A DNA stretch of 64,000 nt from Apteryx mantelli (lineage: Eukaryota; Chordata; Aves; Apterygiformes; Apterygidae): contig NC_089994.1 in NCBI RefSeq assembly GCF_036417845.1, positions 16,138,001 through 16,202,000 on the forward strand, read 5' to 3'. Made by a program: the position numbers and the translations under genes. This document shows positions 45,801-51,305 of the stretch, piece by piece. The stretch's first letter is position 1, and each line of letters begins with the position of its first letter. A model generated the notes under the pieces. The model had not been told where the DNA came from, searched no databases, and saw nothing but the letters and a program-made list of their open reading frames with translations.

Positions 45801-48101
45801 GAGGTTGTGGCTTTTCTTTTAGGCACTGGCAAGACCTCGGCTACCTCATTATCTACGTCACGGGCCGCCCCGACATGCAGAAGCAGAGGGTGGTAGCGTG
45901 GTTAGCACAGCACAACTTCCCCCACGGGATCGTCTCGTTCTGCGACGGGCTCGTTCACGACCCGCTGCGGCACAAGGCCAACTTCCTGAAATCCCTCATC
46001 ACAGACGTAAGCCTGGCTCTACTGAAATACGATCGTAGCGTGGGCTCAGATTGCTGCTCGTCTGATTGCCCCTGTCAGCACCAGTCTCTTGGCAGCGATG
46101 CGACCCGCAGTGGAAGATTAATCTCTGTTCATTTTACTTTCATCCTTTTATTGCTCTGTAGAAGTGTCTACACTCTTAAATTGTGTCATCTCCGCTCTGC
46201 GCTGTCCCATTTCATCACTGGTCCTTCCAACACCAAATGCGTAATAAAACGGAGGGAGCAGTGCCTCTCCCGCCCCGCGCAGGCACTTTTTAACACCTGC
46301 TGGGTGGATTTTGGGCTGCCCCAGCAGGTCTGAGATGCCATAGGGGGACATGGGGCTGTCGAGGGGAAGGGCCTCGCACCCCCCAGCCTTGACGGGAGGC
46401 TCCCCAGAGCACCTTCCCCAGCCTTCAGCCCCAGGGAGGCCTTGTTTTATCTGGAGCTTTGCTGAGGCTCTGGCTGAGTGACATTAAGACCTTCCCGGGG
46501 TTGAACTTCTATCTGTCTGGCTAGTGAAATCAGTGCCAATGTCCGGAGCACTGTGGCCTGCCCCGAGCGGCAGCGAAGCCCCTCGTTGACGCTCCTGGAC
46601 TCTGTCGTTTTGGCCCAAGTCGCAGAGGGGGCGGCCGCTGTCCCTGGTTGCGGGGCTGGCCGCTCTCCCTTGCGCTCCGGAAGGACGCGTTTGCAACCAG
46701 GGCCAGAATTTCCTTGTCATCTTCTTGGCCCGCCTGCAGCTCGGGGCCAAAACGGGCTGGTGCGTGGCGGTACCGGTGACAGCACGTGCCCTGCCAGCCC
46801 CTGCTTCGTTCCGCTAATGACGTGTTTGGCCGGGAGCTGCCTTCGCTCCCCGCTCAGAGGGGCGGCCGGCGAGTCCCTGGAAGGCCGTGTGTTTTGCTGC
46901 CTGTCCCCTCTGCCTCTGCCCCGCAGAGTTCGGCAGCGGTATCGCAGGCTGCAGCTTGGCCGGGAAGGGGAAGGCTCCACGCTAACGACTGCGGCGTGGG
47001 GGGCTGCAAAACGCTCCTCTCCCCCAGGGACAAGGAGGCAGTGGAGCATGTGCCATCCCTGCACCCCGCAGACCTCCCGGAAAGGCCTTGTTCAGCCAGC
47101 GGAGAGCTGCGTTCATGTTGCTGTTGCTTGTCTGGTTCTGCCCTGTGAACGTCCCTGGCTCTGTTAATTAGTGCTTTGCTCAGCGGTGCGTTATCCAGCT
47201 GGGAACTTACATAAGTTATTGACCTGAGATTCCCGCGAACGCTATAATAAAAAGAAAGAGAGGGGAAAAAAAAAAAAGAAAAGAAAAAAAAAGCCCCGCC
47301 TGCTGAGCTGCGCGGAGCACCCATATGTTCTGACCACATGTTGCTTTCTCCCCGCAGCTCCACATGAAGATCCACGCGGCATATGGCTCGACTAAGGACA
47401 TCTCTGTGTACAGCTCCATCAGCCTCCCGCCCACGCACATCTACATCGTTGGCCGACCCACCAAGAAGCTGCAGAGCCAGTGTCAGGTAGGAACCAGCTT
47501 CTCTGAGCCCTCCTGCACGGTCAGAAAAGCCCCGGGCCTCCCGTGGGAGGGCAGTGGGAGTTTGTCCTGGCCACCTTGGTACTGGCGACAGACCTTGTGT
47601 TTGCAAAGAGGACAGGGACTGTCCCATGTACCAGGATGCACCAGCTCCATGACTTGCTCATCACCACGTACAAGCTGAAGTGTTCGGCTGCCAGTGTCTA
47701 TCAGGGAAGCGCGTGCGGTCCCTCTAACGCCTGCCCTCGCCCCCCGTGTCTTGCAGTTCATCACGGAGGGGTACGCGGCCCACCTGGCGCAGCTGGAGTA
47801 CAACCACCGCTCCCGCCCCGCCAAGAACACCACGCGCATGGCGCTGCGGAAAGGCAGCTTCGGGCTGCCCAGCCAGACCGAGTTCCTGCGCAAGAGGAAT
47901 CACCTGCTGCGGACCATCTCCTCCCAGCCGCTGGGCGCCGGCGGCGGCGCCGGCCACCGCCCCGAGCGCACCCAGAGCCAGTCCGACAGCGACAGGGAGA
48001 GGGACAGGGAACGCAGCCAAAGAAGCATGAGCATCGCCACGGGGTGCTGGGGCCGGAGCGCAGCGTCCCGGCTGGAATCTGGCCTCTTGGGGCAGAAATA
48101 G
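627..48101 (+). CDS. PITPNM2: PITPNM2, membrane-associated phosphatidylinositol transfer protein 2 (Nir3/RdgB-like); 23 visible coding exons, N-terminus outside window
   Basis: Lipid-transfer protein that moves phosphatidylinositol and phosphatidic acid between ER and plasma membrane (family knowledge). Coding exons: 627-841, 2539-2660, 4394-4627, 11438-11761, 14462-14557, 17931-18035, 18935-19005, 22106-22350, 22824-23013, 24061-24180, 24693-24904, 29683-29858, 30278-30448, 37438-37602, 39447-39656, 41207-41355, 43328-43444, 44195-44311, 44695-44843, 45590-45739, 45823-46006, 47358-47486, 47757-48101. All have GT-AG junctions and compatible phases, summing to 3996 nt (1331 residues plus stop). 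Adding ~26 missing residues gives ~1357, close to the human protein (about 1349). Visible-residue domains: PITP 1-~250 with T33, K35 and N64 (T59, K61, N90 in PITP-alpha numbering); FFAT 325-331; lipase-like/DDHD ~390-935; LNS2 ~960-1217. PITPNM1 and PITPNM3 are the alternatives; near-identity to recalled PITPNM2 and the ARL6IP4/OGFOD2 neighbours favour PITPNM2. Confidence 0.96.
2539..2660 (+). CDS. PITPNM2: PITPNM2 exon: PITP domain
   Basis: Visible residues 72-113. Acceptor tctctctttcag; reads [15 protein letters not shown], the conserved PITP strand after the first exon, then VFSLSPAEK. Donor G|gtgaat. Phase 2 in, phase 1 out. Confidence 0.95.
2661..4393 (+). other. PITPNM2: PITPNM2 intron with MIR-like SINE relic
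   Basis: 1733-nt intron. It holds the MIR-like element at 2858-2965 and an A-run near 3967-3983. No other gene recognised. Confidence 0.6.
2858..2965 (+). repeat. MIR-like (CORE-SINE) relic
   Basis: Reads catctgtaaaatgg, then a gap-rich stretch, gtgctgtgaggagtaag and atctaatgcttttgg. This matches the MIR consensus order (CATCTGTAAAATGGGG ... GGTTGTTGTGAGGATTAAATGA). Old and diverged; sense orientation. MIR-type elements are known in amniotes including birds. Confidence 0.6.
4394..4627 (+). CDS. PITPNM2: PITPNM2 exon: PITP domain, K-rich loop and [16 protein letters not shown] block
   Basis: Visible residues 113-191. Acceptor tctttttatag. It encodes [21 protein letters not shown] and then the highly conserved [16 protein letters not shown] segment of PITP domains. 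Donor G|gtgagc; phase 1 at both ends (exon starts with the last two bases of an Asp codon). Confidence 0.95.
8861..8980 (+). mobile_element. CR1 LINE, 5'-truncated 3' end
   Basis: Contains gctctaggtgaccctgcttg, ggttggactagatgatctcc and gaggtcccttccaacctc, and ends in ATTCTGTG-type octamers (gattctgtggttctgtgattct region). This is the diagnostic 3' end of chicken-repeat-1 LINEs in sense orientation. A short deletion lies between gagattccaa and tcctgtgcaa relative to the consensus I recall. The strongest single marker that the genome is avian or reptilian. Confidence 0.9.
10280..10440 (+). repeat. MIR-like (CORE-SINE) relic
   Basis: Reads ggcaagtccttcaaccc, tgcctcagtttccccat and later ctcctgaggattagc and gcagaagctcttaaaagcacc. 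These follow the order of the MIR consensus (GGCAAGT..., CCTCAGTTTCCCCAT, GTGAGGATTAAA, AAGCGCTT...). Sense orientation. Confidence 0.65.
11438..11761 (+). CDS. PITPNM2: PITPNM2 exon: end of PITP domain and Ser-rich linker
   Basis: Visible residues 191-299. Acceptor ggctttgcag. [18 protein letters not shown] is the C-terminal amphipathic region of the PITP domain. The second half is an acidic/Ser-rich linker ending [11 protein letters not shown], a likely phosphorylated disordered stretch. Donor G|gtaaga. Largest internal exon of the gene (324 nt). Confidence 0.94.
11762..14461 (+). other. PITPNM2: PITPNM2 intron with internal CpG/CRE patch
   Basis: 2.7-kb intron. Mostly unremarkable except for the CpG-rich block 13260-13420 carrying a perfect CRE. 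No other gene recognised. Confidence 0.6.
13282..13289. promoter_or_regulatory. Consensus CRE palindrome TGACGTCA
   Basis: A perfect 8-bp CREB/ATF palindrome at the upstream edge of a CpG-rich patch (about 13290-13400), with TA-rich sequence 20-50 nt before it. The arrangement resembles an internal promoter. No transcript evidence is available from sequence alone. Confidence 0.45.
14462..14557 (+). CDS. PITPNM2: PITPNM2 exon: first part of FFAT motif
   Basis: Visible residues 299-331. Acceptor gttttttccag; reads [18 protein letters not shown] and then [14 protein letters not shown] plus the Glu completed across the junction is a perfect canonical FFAT core (EFFDAxE) that binds VAP proteins at the ER. 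Length 96 nt, phase 1 at both ends, so skipping would keep frame. A Met (WRMQS) sits just before the motif and could serve as an internal start. Confidence 0.94.
16040..16330. other. Intronic CpG-rich patch
   Basis: Dense CpG (for example ggggcgcgggcgctcggggg and ggccgggcgccgcggcagcc) inside the intron before the second FFAT exon, in otherwise moderate-GC intron sequence. It could be an alternative promoter or an enhancer. Open frames here are a by-product of GC content. Confidence 0.5.
17379..17394 (+). repeat. G16 homopolymer
   Basis: Sixteen consecutive G residues after agccc. Complementary in length to the C16 run 280 nt downstream in the same intron. Confidence 0.9.
17674..17689 (+). 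repeat. C16 homopolymer
   Basis: Sixteen consecutive C residues after cct, about 240 nt before the exon at 17931. It could pair with the upstream G16 in the pre-mRNA. Confidence 0.9.
17931..18035 (+). CDS. PITPNM2: PITPNM2 exon: last FFAT residue and acidic flank
   Basis: Visible residues 331-366. Acceptor ttttttaaag. The first codon completes the FFAT Glu, followed by [20 protein letters not shown]. Length 105 nt with phase 1 at both ends. The donor (cag G|gtaaa) runs straight into 23 T residues, a U-rich context that often makes 5' splice-site use regulatable. Confidence 0.93.
18036..18934 (+). other. PITPNM2: PITPNM2 intron beginning with T23 tract
   Basis: 899-nt intron. After the donor gtaaa come 23 T residues (18041-18063). 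The remainder shows no recognised feature. Confidence 0.6.
18041..18063 (+). repeat. T23 tract directly after a 5' splice site
   Basis: A homopolymer of 23 T beginning 6 nt into the intron. U-rich sequence just downstream of a donor is the known binding context of TIA1-type splicing activators. Confidence 0.85.
18935..19005 (+). CDS. PITPNM2: PITPNM2 exon: short linker exon before lipase-like region
   Basis: Visible residues 366-389. Acceptor ctctgtgcttccag; reads [23 protein letters not shown], matching the recalled human LY..AP.F.VASSVEQLNIIE stretch. Donor GAG|gtaagc. At 71 nt it is not a multiple of three, so it cannot be skipped in frame by itself. Confidence 0.92.
20331..20370 (+). repeat. 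Perfect 20-bp tandem duplication (two copies)
   Basis: The unit ccttgcaggcactgtaaact occurs twice with no spacer and no mismatch, which implies a recent duplication. Confidence 0.9.
21836..21951 (-). mobile_element. Probable old CR1 internal fragment, antisense
   Basis: Segments cttctgtggacctgctcaca, cccaacctgaacgcagccct and tagatgaggcttgccaggg resemble the reverse complement of the CR1 region that usually reads as CTCTGGACC..CTCCA, CCCAGA.CTGGACGCAG and CAGGTGAGGCCTCACCAGGG. Strongly diverged. Confidence 0.45.
22106..22350 (+). CDS. PITPNM2: PITPNM2 exon: start of alpha/beta-hydrolase-like region
   Basis: Visible residues 390-471. Acceptor cattcccacctag. [16 protein letters not shown] is the first hydrophobic strand and His-Gly-Gly turn of the PLA1-like fold. 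[19 protein letters not shown] and the Cys-rich [15 protein letters not shown] follow. Donor AG|gtaagt. Confidence 0.95.
22351..22823 (+). other. PITPNM2: PITPNM2 intron, AT-rich
   Basis: 473-nt intron, unusually AT-rich with several ATTAATAAA/TAATTAAG-type homeodomain-like words at about 22440-22600. No gene. Confidence 0.5.
22824..23013 (+). CDS. PITPNM2: PITPNM2 exon: lipase-like region
   Basis: Visible residues 471-534. Acceptor gtgccctgtgcag. [20 protein letters not shown], then [15 protein letters not shown], ends GTSFNGQ|gtgagc. Near-identical to the recalled human PITPNM2 block. Confidence 0.95.
23014..24060 (+). other. PITPNM2: PITPNM2 intron with MIR-like relic
   Basis: 1047-nt intron. 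It holds a probable antisense MIR-like element at 23655-23790; otherwise nothing recognised. Confidence 0.55.
23655..23790 (-). repeat. MIR-like relic, antisense
   Basis: Order of blocks: ttatcttctccctgtagaaa, tagggaacggaag, ccttaagtcatatgg, ggcaaggagggaatcgagct. This parallels the reverse-complement MIR (ATTATCCCCATTTTACAG, GAGGAAACTGAGGC, TTAAGTAACTTGCCC, GGCAGAGC.GGGATTCGAAC). Diverged. Confidence 0.5.
24061..24180 (+). CDS. PITPNM2: PITPNM2 exon: nucleophile-elbow-like G-D-C-V-G
   Basis: Visible residues 535-574. Acceptor gttgcctctttcag. [20 protein letters not shown] carries G-D-C-V-G at visible 539-543, where catalytic DDHD-type phospholipases have G-x-S-x-[12 protein letters not shown] at the end is a likely phosphorylated linker. 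Donor CAG|gtaatg. Confidence 0.95.
24693..24904 (+). CDS. PITPNM2: PITPNM2 exon: Ser/Asn-rich linker before DDHD core
   Basis: Visible residues 575-645. Acceptor tcaaaccctag. DTDLLSPGI, then [20 protein letters not shown] and [13 protein letters not shown]. As I recall it, human PITPNM2 has a long poly-glycine run between DLLSPGI and LESSRHLSRS. Here that place holds a short non-repetitive stretch ([12 protein letters not shown]). Confidence 0.94.
24905..29682 (+). other. PITPNM2: PITPNM2 4.8-kb intron
   Basis: No exon or gene recognised. Contains a pyrimidine-rich stretch at about 29105-29160. Open frames (for example 26398-26853) show no domain and no splice or start context that supports coding. 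Confidence 0.55.
29683..29858 (+). CDS. PITPNM2: PITPNM2 exon: first part of DDHD domain
   Basis: Visible residues 645-704. Acceptor ctgcttttgtcccag. A Ser-rich stretch ([13 protein letters not shown]) leads into [20 protein letters not shown], the start of the DDHD domain. Donor A|gtaagt makes the junction residue Ile. Confidence 0.94.
29859..30277 (+). other. PITPNM2: PITPNM2 intron, 419 nt
   Basis: AT-rich intron inside the DDHD coding region, ending in a long pyrimidine tract before the acceptor at 30277. Nothing else seen. Confidence 0.55.
30278..30448 (+). CDS. PITPNM2: PITPNM2 exon: DDHD domain
   Basis: Visible residues 704-761. Acceptor ccccacctctttag. [20 protein letters not shown], then [20 protein letters not shown] and [11 protein letters not shown]. 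The YNLFHPxDP block is a family hallmark. Donor G|gtaagt; 171 nt, phase 1-1. Confidence 0.95.
30449..37437 (+). other. PITPNM2: PITPNM2 7.0-kb intron, longest in window
   Basis: No exon recognised. The longest complete intron of the gene here, interrupting the DDHD domain. Contains small open frames without recognisable domains and moderately GC-rich patches (about 34.8-35.3 kb and 35.8-36.3 kb). Confidence 0.55.
37438..37602 (+). CDS. PITPNM2: PITPNM2 exon: linker within DDHD domain
   Basis: Visible residues 761-816. Acceptor ttcaactttgtag. [17 protein letters not shown], then [20 protein letters not shown], which carries conserved phospho-site-like RRAS. Donor A|gtaagt. 165 nt, phase 1-1, flanked upstream by a 7.0-kb intron, so it could be skipped without a frameshift. 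Confidence 0.93.
37603..39446 (+). other. PITPNM2: PITPNM2 intron with CpG island
   Basis: 1.8-kb intron. A short TCTG run lies at about 37675-37700 and a CpG-rich island at about 38500-39320, just before the divergent linker exon. Confidence 0.55.
38500..39320. other. Intronic CpG island
   Basis: CpG-dense sequence (for example ggcggcggcgtgccgtagcg) with long fortuitous open frames on both strands (a 248-codon + frame at 38580-39326 and a 145-codon - frame at 38784-39221). Possible internal promoter or GC-rich intron. Confidence 0.45.
39447..39656 (+). CDS. PITPNM2: PITPNM2 exon: divergent basic linker within DDHD domain
   Basis: Visible residues 816-886. Open through all 70 codons between acceptor tttatttttag and donor G|gtattc, and in phase with both neighbours. 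Conservation is weak: [10 protein letters not shown] resembles human LSLLALP and IPDLDIKKV resembles LPELDIGEV, while the middle differs and holds a basic cluster [10 protein letters not shown]. The call rests on frame, junctions and these two anchors. It is the least certain exon of the gene. Confidence 0.8.
39657..41206 (+). other. PITPNM2: PITPNM2 intron, CpG-rich
   Basis: 1.55-kb intron with dense CpG between about 40050 and 41100. A 386-codon antisense open frame (39706-40866) spans it; I judge it fortuitous (see rejected items). Confidence 0.55.
41207..41355 (+). CDS. PITPNM2: PITPNM2 exon: C-terminal part of DDHD domain
   Basis: Visible residues 886-935. Acceptor tttttcttccag. [20 protein letters not shown], then [20 protein letters not shown]. 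The Asp of IDYAL and the His and Asp of HASYWESTD are, by family knowledge, the aspartate/histidine residues that give the DDHD domain its name. Donor CAG|gtacag. Confidence 0.96.
41356..43327 (+). other. PITPNM2: PITPNM2 intron, 2.0 kb
   Basis: No exon, repeat or gene recognised. Antisense open frame of 268 codons at 41724-42530 has no recognisable domain. Confidence 0.5.
43328..43444 (+). CDS. PITPNM2: PITPNM2 exon: DDHD-LNS2 junction
   Basis: Visible residues 936-974. Acceptor tcgtcctgcag. [20 protein letters not shown], then [15 protein letters not shown], a conserved basic stretch before the LNS2 fold. Donor CGG|gtgagg; 117 nt, phase 0-0. Confidence 0.95.
43445..44194 (+). other. PITPNM2: PITPNM2 intron, 750 nt
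   Basis: Ordinary intron ending in a strong pyrimidine tract (ctttttctttttttcc) before the acceptor at 44194. Nothing else recognised. Confidence 0.5.
44195..44311 (+). CDS. PITPNM2: PITPNM2 exon: LNS2 region start
   Basis: Visible residues 975-1013. Acceptor gacttgtgcag. [19 protein letters not shown], then [19 protein letters not shown]. Donor AAG|gtactg; 117 nt, phase 0-0. Confidence 0.96.
44312..44694 (+). other. PITPNM2: PITPNM2 intron, 383 nt
   Basis: Ordinary intron; nothing recognised. Confidence 0.5.
44695..44843 (+). CDS. PITPNM2: PITPNM2 exon: LNS2 region
   Basis: Visible residues 1014-1063. Acceptor tgctgtcttcccag. [20 protein letters not shown], then a Ser/Asn-rich turn and [18 protein letters not shown]. 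Donor AG|gtgagg. Confidence 0.96.
44844..45589 (+). other. PITPNM2: PITPNM2 intron, 746 nt
   Basis: Ordinary intron; nothing recognised. Confidence 0.5.
45590..45739 (+). CDS. PITPNM2: PITPNM2 exon: LNS2 domain, degenerate HAD motif I
   Basis: Visible residues 1063-1113. Acceptor gtgtccctttcag. [20 protein letters not shown], then [24 protein letters not shown] occupies the place of the lipin-family DxDxT catalytic motif but has Ser at the nucleophile Asp position. This fits a phosphatidic-acid-binding, non-catalytic LNS2 domain. Donor AG|gtcagg. Confidence 0.95.
45823..46006 (+). CDS. PITPNM2: PITPNM2 exon: LNS2 domain core
   Basis: Visible residues 1113-1174. The intron before it is only 83 nt; acceptor cttttcttttag. 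[20 protein letters not shown] is the HAD-like motif II strand (YVTGRP), then [13 protein letters not shown] and [18 protein letters not shown]. Donor GAC|gtaagc. Confidence 0.96.
46007..47357 (+). other. PITPNM2: PITPNM2 intron, 1.35 kb
   Basis: GC-rich in the middle (about 46550-47050), followed by an A-rich stretch at about 47246-47292. No additional exon recognised. Confidence 0.5.
47358..47486 (+). CDS. PITPNM2: PITPNM2 exon: LNS2 domain, HAD motif IV region
   Basis: Visible residues 1175-1217. Acceptor ttctccccgcag. [20 protein letters not shown] and [16 protein letters not shown]. The [11 protein letters not shown] block is the conserved end of the LNS2 fold. Donor CAG|gtagga. Confidence 0.96.
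47757..48101 (+). CDS. PITPNM2: PITPNM2 last coding exon: basic, Ser-rich C-terminal tail
   Basis: Visible residues 1218-1331 plus TAG stop at 48099-48101. Acceptor ccccgtgtcttgcag. [18 protein letters not shown], then [20 protein letters not shown], a Gly-rich insert, an [13 protein letters not shown] charged repeat and [11 protein letters not shown]. Very CpG-rich. The end is close in length and composition to the recalled human tail. Confidence 0.95.
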   Translation, partial: FITEGYAAHLAQLEYNHRSRPAKNTTRMALRKGSFGLPSQTEFLRKRNHLLRTISSQPLGAGGGAGHRPERTQSQSDSDRERDRERSQRSMSIATGCWGRSAASRLESGLLGQK

Positions 48102-48392
48102 CCAGGCCAGAGCCAGCGACTGTCGGCTGTAGCAACCAGAGGAGAAAACGAAAGGGAAGCGGGACGAGGCCGGCGTTATGGGCTGGAAGGGTAAATATGG
48201 TGCTACTCTAATAACATCGTGGTATTCCAGGAGGAGATGGGATGTTTCCCACGCAGAACGTGCAGGCCTTGCAGCGGGAGCGTCGGGTGTGTGCAGCAGG
48301 AGCCCAAGGAACAGCTGGAAATTAGGGGGGAAAAGTCTCCAGGTCAAGATCACGCTCTCTCCTGCCTCCTTCTTTTATCCAGGTTTAGTGAC

Positions 48393-48400
48393 TGTAAATA
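48393..48400 (+). promoter_or_regulatory. PITPNM2: Pumilio-type element TGTAAATA in 3' UTR
   Basis: Exact match to the Pumilio response element UGUANAUA, about 290 nt after the PITPNM2 stop codon. Functional use is inference. Confidence 0.4.
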
Positions 48401-49257
48401 CGTGCCTCCTCACCTTGTTAGCCATCGCTCCGACACGCGTGACCGAGTGCCGTCCTCAGAGCCGCAGGAACAGGGGACGAGGCTGGGGGAACTTGCTCTT
48501 GGTTGTCGCAGGAGTCGGACTGAGGTGCTCTGCCGGCGCGGGTGGCTTTGGGGTTCGATACGCATGCGGTTCCCGGCACAGGCAGCCCCAAGCGAGGGAT
48601 CTGTCGCGGGCTGGGCCAGGCAGAGCGACCAAGAGCTTTACCTGTACAAAGAGCTTCAAGTTCAGCCACTTTCTCGAGGAGTATGTGCGGTGGCAAAGCG
48701 TAAAGAGAGATCGATGCTGTTGGTAGGGGCAGAATGTCAGCAGATTCACGCCCAAGAAAGTGGGGTCGTTATTGTTATTACTGTTATTTTTTTAAAGAGA
48801 CGTTTTAGAAGCCGATGGAATTTAATGCATTGACCTATTATAAGAAGAATACGAGCGATTTCGTTTGAGCTGTTACAAACCTCAGACATTTAATTTACTG
48901 TCTGTTAAAGTTTCCAAATATTATTGCTCTATATTATTTCCAAAAGTAACCACCATATATTTGCAAGCAGCTGAAGGCACTCAGCAGCTAGATTGCGTTA
49001 CAGTTCTCATCCAAGTGCAGGGTCTGACTCTCTCAACACCCTCCTCTGAAATGTTTTCTTCTTCCCAGGTTGTCTCCAAGTTCAGTAGCAGCTTTCATGG
49101 GAATTAGACTCGCTTCTCTGACCTGTAGTAGTTACTGAACTGTAAAACCTCATTGTTTTTTGCACTGATAATTTTTAGAATGGAAACCTGTTACCATCTC
49201 ATGTAGCTACACCTACCTGTTTGTAGTGCATGACAATGAAATATTGCCAAGCCAGGG

Positions 49258-49336
49258 TGTGTATATGTATACATATATATACACACACGCGAATATATAT
49301 GTAGTACATATATATACACATATATATATATATAAA
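49258..49336. repeat. TA/CA microsatellite
   Basis: Alternating purine-pyrimidine stretch of TATA and ACAC units, some imperfect, ending in about ten TA units. Likely polymorphic; lies in the probable PITPNM2 3' UTR. Confidence 0.85.
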
Positions 49337-50543
49337 TTTTCTGTGCAGAAGTTTTTCCAGCAGTAAGGAGACGGTAAGGAAGGGTGCCAGCCAAGTCGGG
49401 CAAGCTTAAGAAAAGGCCGTATCTTACTTTTCCCGGTGCGCAGCGGCTGTGCCCGAGGCGGCGGTTGGCGTGCTGCGGCGGGCCGGGAAGGCGCTCGCTG
49501 CTTTCCAGCACCCGCCGGCGACGCTGGTGCAGCACGGGAAGGGGAGCATGTCCCTGCGGGAGCCGGGGGTTGCCAGAGAGCCCCTCGGTCCTGGCAAAGG
49601 GCCAGCTCCCCCTCTGGCACACGCCGGGCACGGGGCAGGGCGACGTCCACCCAGGCGGCCTGGGGGCCCGTTCAGACTCCAGTCGGCCTCTTCACATGAA
49701 GGTTTTATAGTCCTACAGAGGTCCCTGGCTTAGTGCTTTCCTCCACCACGGTATCCTGTCTTTATATCACTTTCTACTTACGAGGATCTTATTTATAACA
49801 AAGATTTTTTAGACTGGCTGCTTCATTTTGTTAACCGTTTCGATATGAAGTGCAGGACGGCCGCACTGAGACACGCAGCACTGTGAACACCGCTCTGCTC
49901 CCCGGCTCCGGGCCGCAGTGGGCAAATCCAAGCTCCTCGGACACCGCAGACAGGTTTGGTGCGTCCGGAGCGCTCGAGGGTGCGAGCGGGCACGGGCCGT
50001 GCGCTGGCGGCACAGGGCCGGCGCTGAGCTCCCGGCGGCGAGCCCGGCCCGGCGGCACGCGCAGTGCGTCTCCCAGGTCCAGCAGCCCGACTGCAAGATG
50101 CTTAGCCACTTCTTTGATAATTGTTCACTTACAGAACGTACCTGAGGATTTTCGTTACTGAAAACCGACTTCCCTTTCTGCCAGCTCAGCTTAGCTCTCT
50201 TCGAATGTACAGCCAGAGCTTTCTGGGTTCAAAACCAATGTGAATTGTCCCAGCTTTCTGCTAGTCGAATGCTGTATCGAGCAGTTGCCATCTGAGTAGG
50301 AAGCCAAGCCACAATCCATCCCATGAAGTCACCAAACCACGTCACTAAGTAATTCCTGCAAATTTGGATACGGCCTTTGCAAAATTCAACTTTCCTCTGA
50401 AAGAAGAGTCCACAACCAAGGCATGATCTGTACATTTTCCAGTGCTGATGAGATGGATGTTCACATTTTCTTATGTGTAGATAGTGTAAAACAGAGGCGA
50501 ATGTAAATGTTCAACATAAAAAGTGGATATATAAAATTGAAAG

Positions 50544-50552
50544 TTATTTATT
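50544..50552 (+). promoter_or_regulatory. PITPNM2: AU-rich element nonamer TTATTTATT
   Basis: Perfect class-II ARE nonamer in the probable 3' UTR, embedded in AT-rich sequence with a second overlapping ATTTA. It suggests regulated mRNA stability. Confidence 0.4.
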
Positions 50553-51282
50553 TATGTAGAGGAAAAAATGTCTGGAGGGACTGGAACCTTCAGGGTTTAT
50601 TAATATTTAAAAATGTAGCTTTTTTTGTTTCAGGCATTATGTACAAAGCAATTATTTTATGGACCAAGTTTAATGTAACTGTCAATGAATGCAGAAGTGC
50701 AATATTACTCTCACCTCTCCATCACTCCATGTTTCAGCAGATACTAACCAGTCAGCCTGACAATCATAGCACCTCCGTCTTCATCCTCTGTTGAGCTCCT
50801 TGAAGCTTCCCCAGGTCCCTTCTTTGCCCCCCGTCTGTTGCCATTGTACGAATTCAACACGGAGAAGCAACTGTGGAGCAGGACTTTATTGCTGCAATAA
50901 TACCAGATGACGTGGGTGTAGTCACCAGGAAAAATGCCCGTGAGTTTTCTCCACCTACTTGGTCCATCACAGTCTGCATCAGTCTATCTTCAGCCACCCC
51001 CATCTGGCACTCATCTATCTGAAGCAAAGATCAACGTACTACTCACTCCAGGAACAATAGCAATAGTTTAACTCCTTGTGTTTATAACCTGTTTGTTCTG
51101 ACGTGTTTGGGAGAGCAATGCATGTGAGCCGATGCCTTTCCAAGCGTGCGCAAGAGGATTCGGTTGAATTCCGTGAGGGCAAGATGAATGTACACTCCAT
51201 CCTTGCTAAAGGGGCACTGTCAGGTTAAAGACCTAATTTATCTTTGTTACAAATAACTTGTTTGCTTTGACCTGAAAGACTT

Positions 51283-51288
51283 ATTAAA
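51283..51288 (+). terminator. PITPNM2: Candidate poly(A) signal ATTAAA for PITPNM2
   Basis: The common variant hexamer, followed about 25-45 nt later by GT-rich sequence (ggctgttgtgtggg), as expected for cleavage and polyadenylation. A second ATTAAA at 52112-52117 is an alternative. I saw no AATAAA on the + strand between 48101 and 51600. Confidence 0.45.
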
Positions 51289-51305
51289 AGTTTCTTGTAC
51301 TGCTC

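Larger units (their letters stand above)
48102..51305 (+). other. PITPNM2: PITPNM2 probable 3' UTR
   Basis: About 3.2 kb between the stop and the candidate poly(A) signal at 51283. Its length agrees with the long 3' UTR known for the family. It holds a Pumilio-type site (48393), a TA/CA microsatellite (49258-49336), two CpG-rich patches (about 49430-49680 and 49840-50090) and an AU-rich nonamer (50544). The 3' end is inferred, not proven. Confidence 0.5.
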
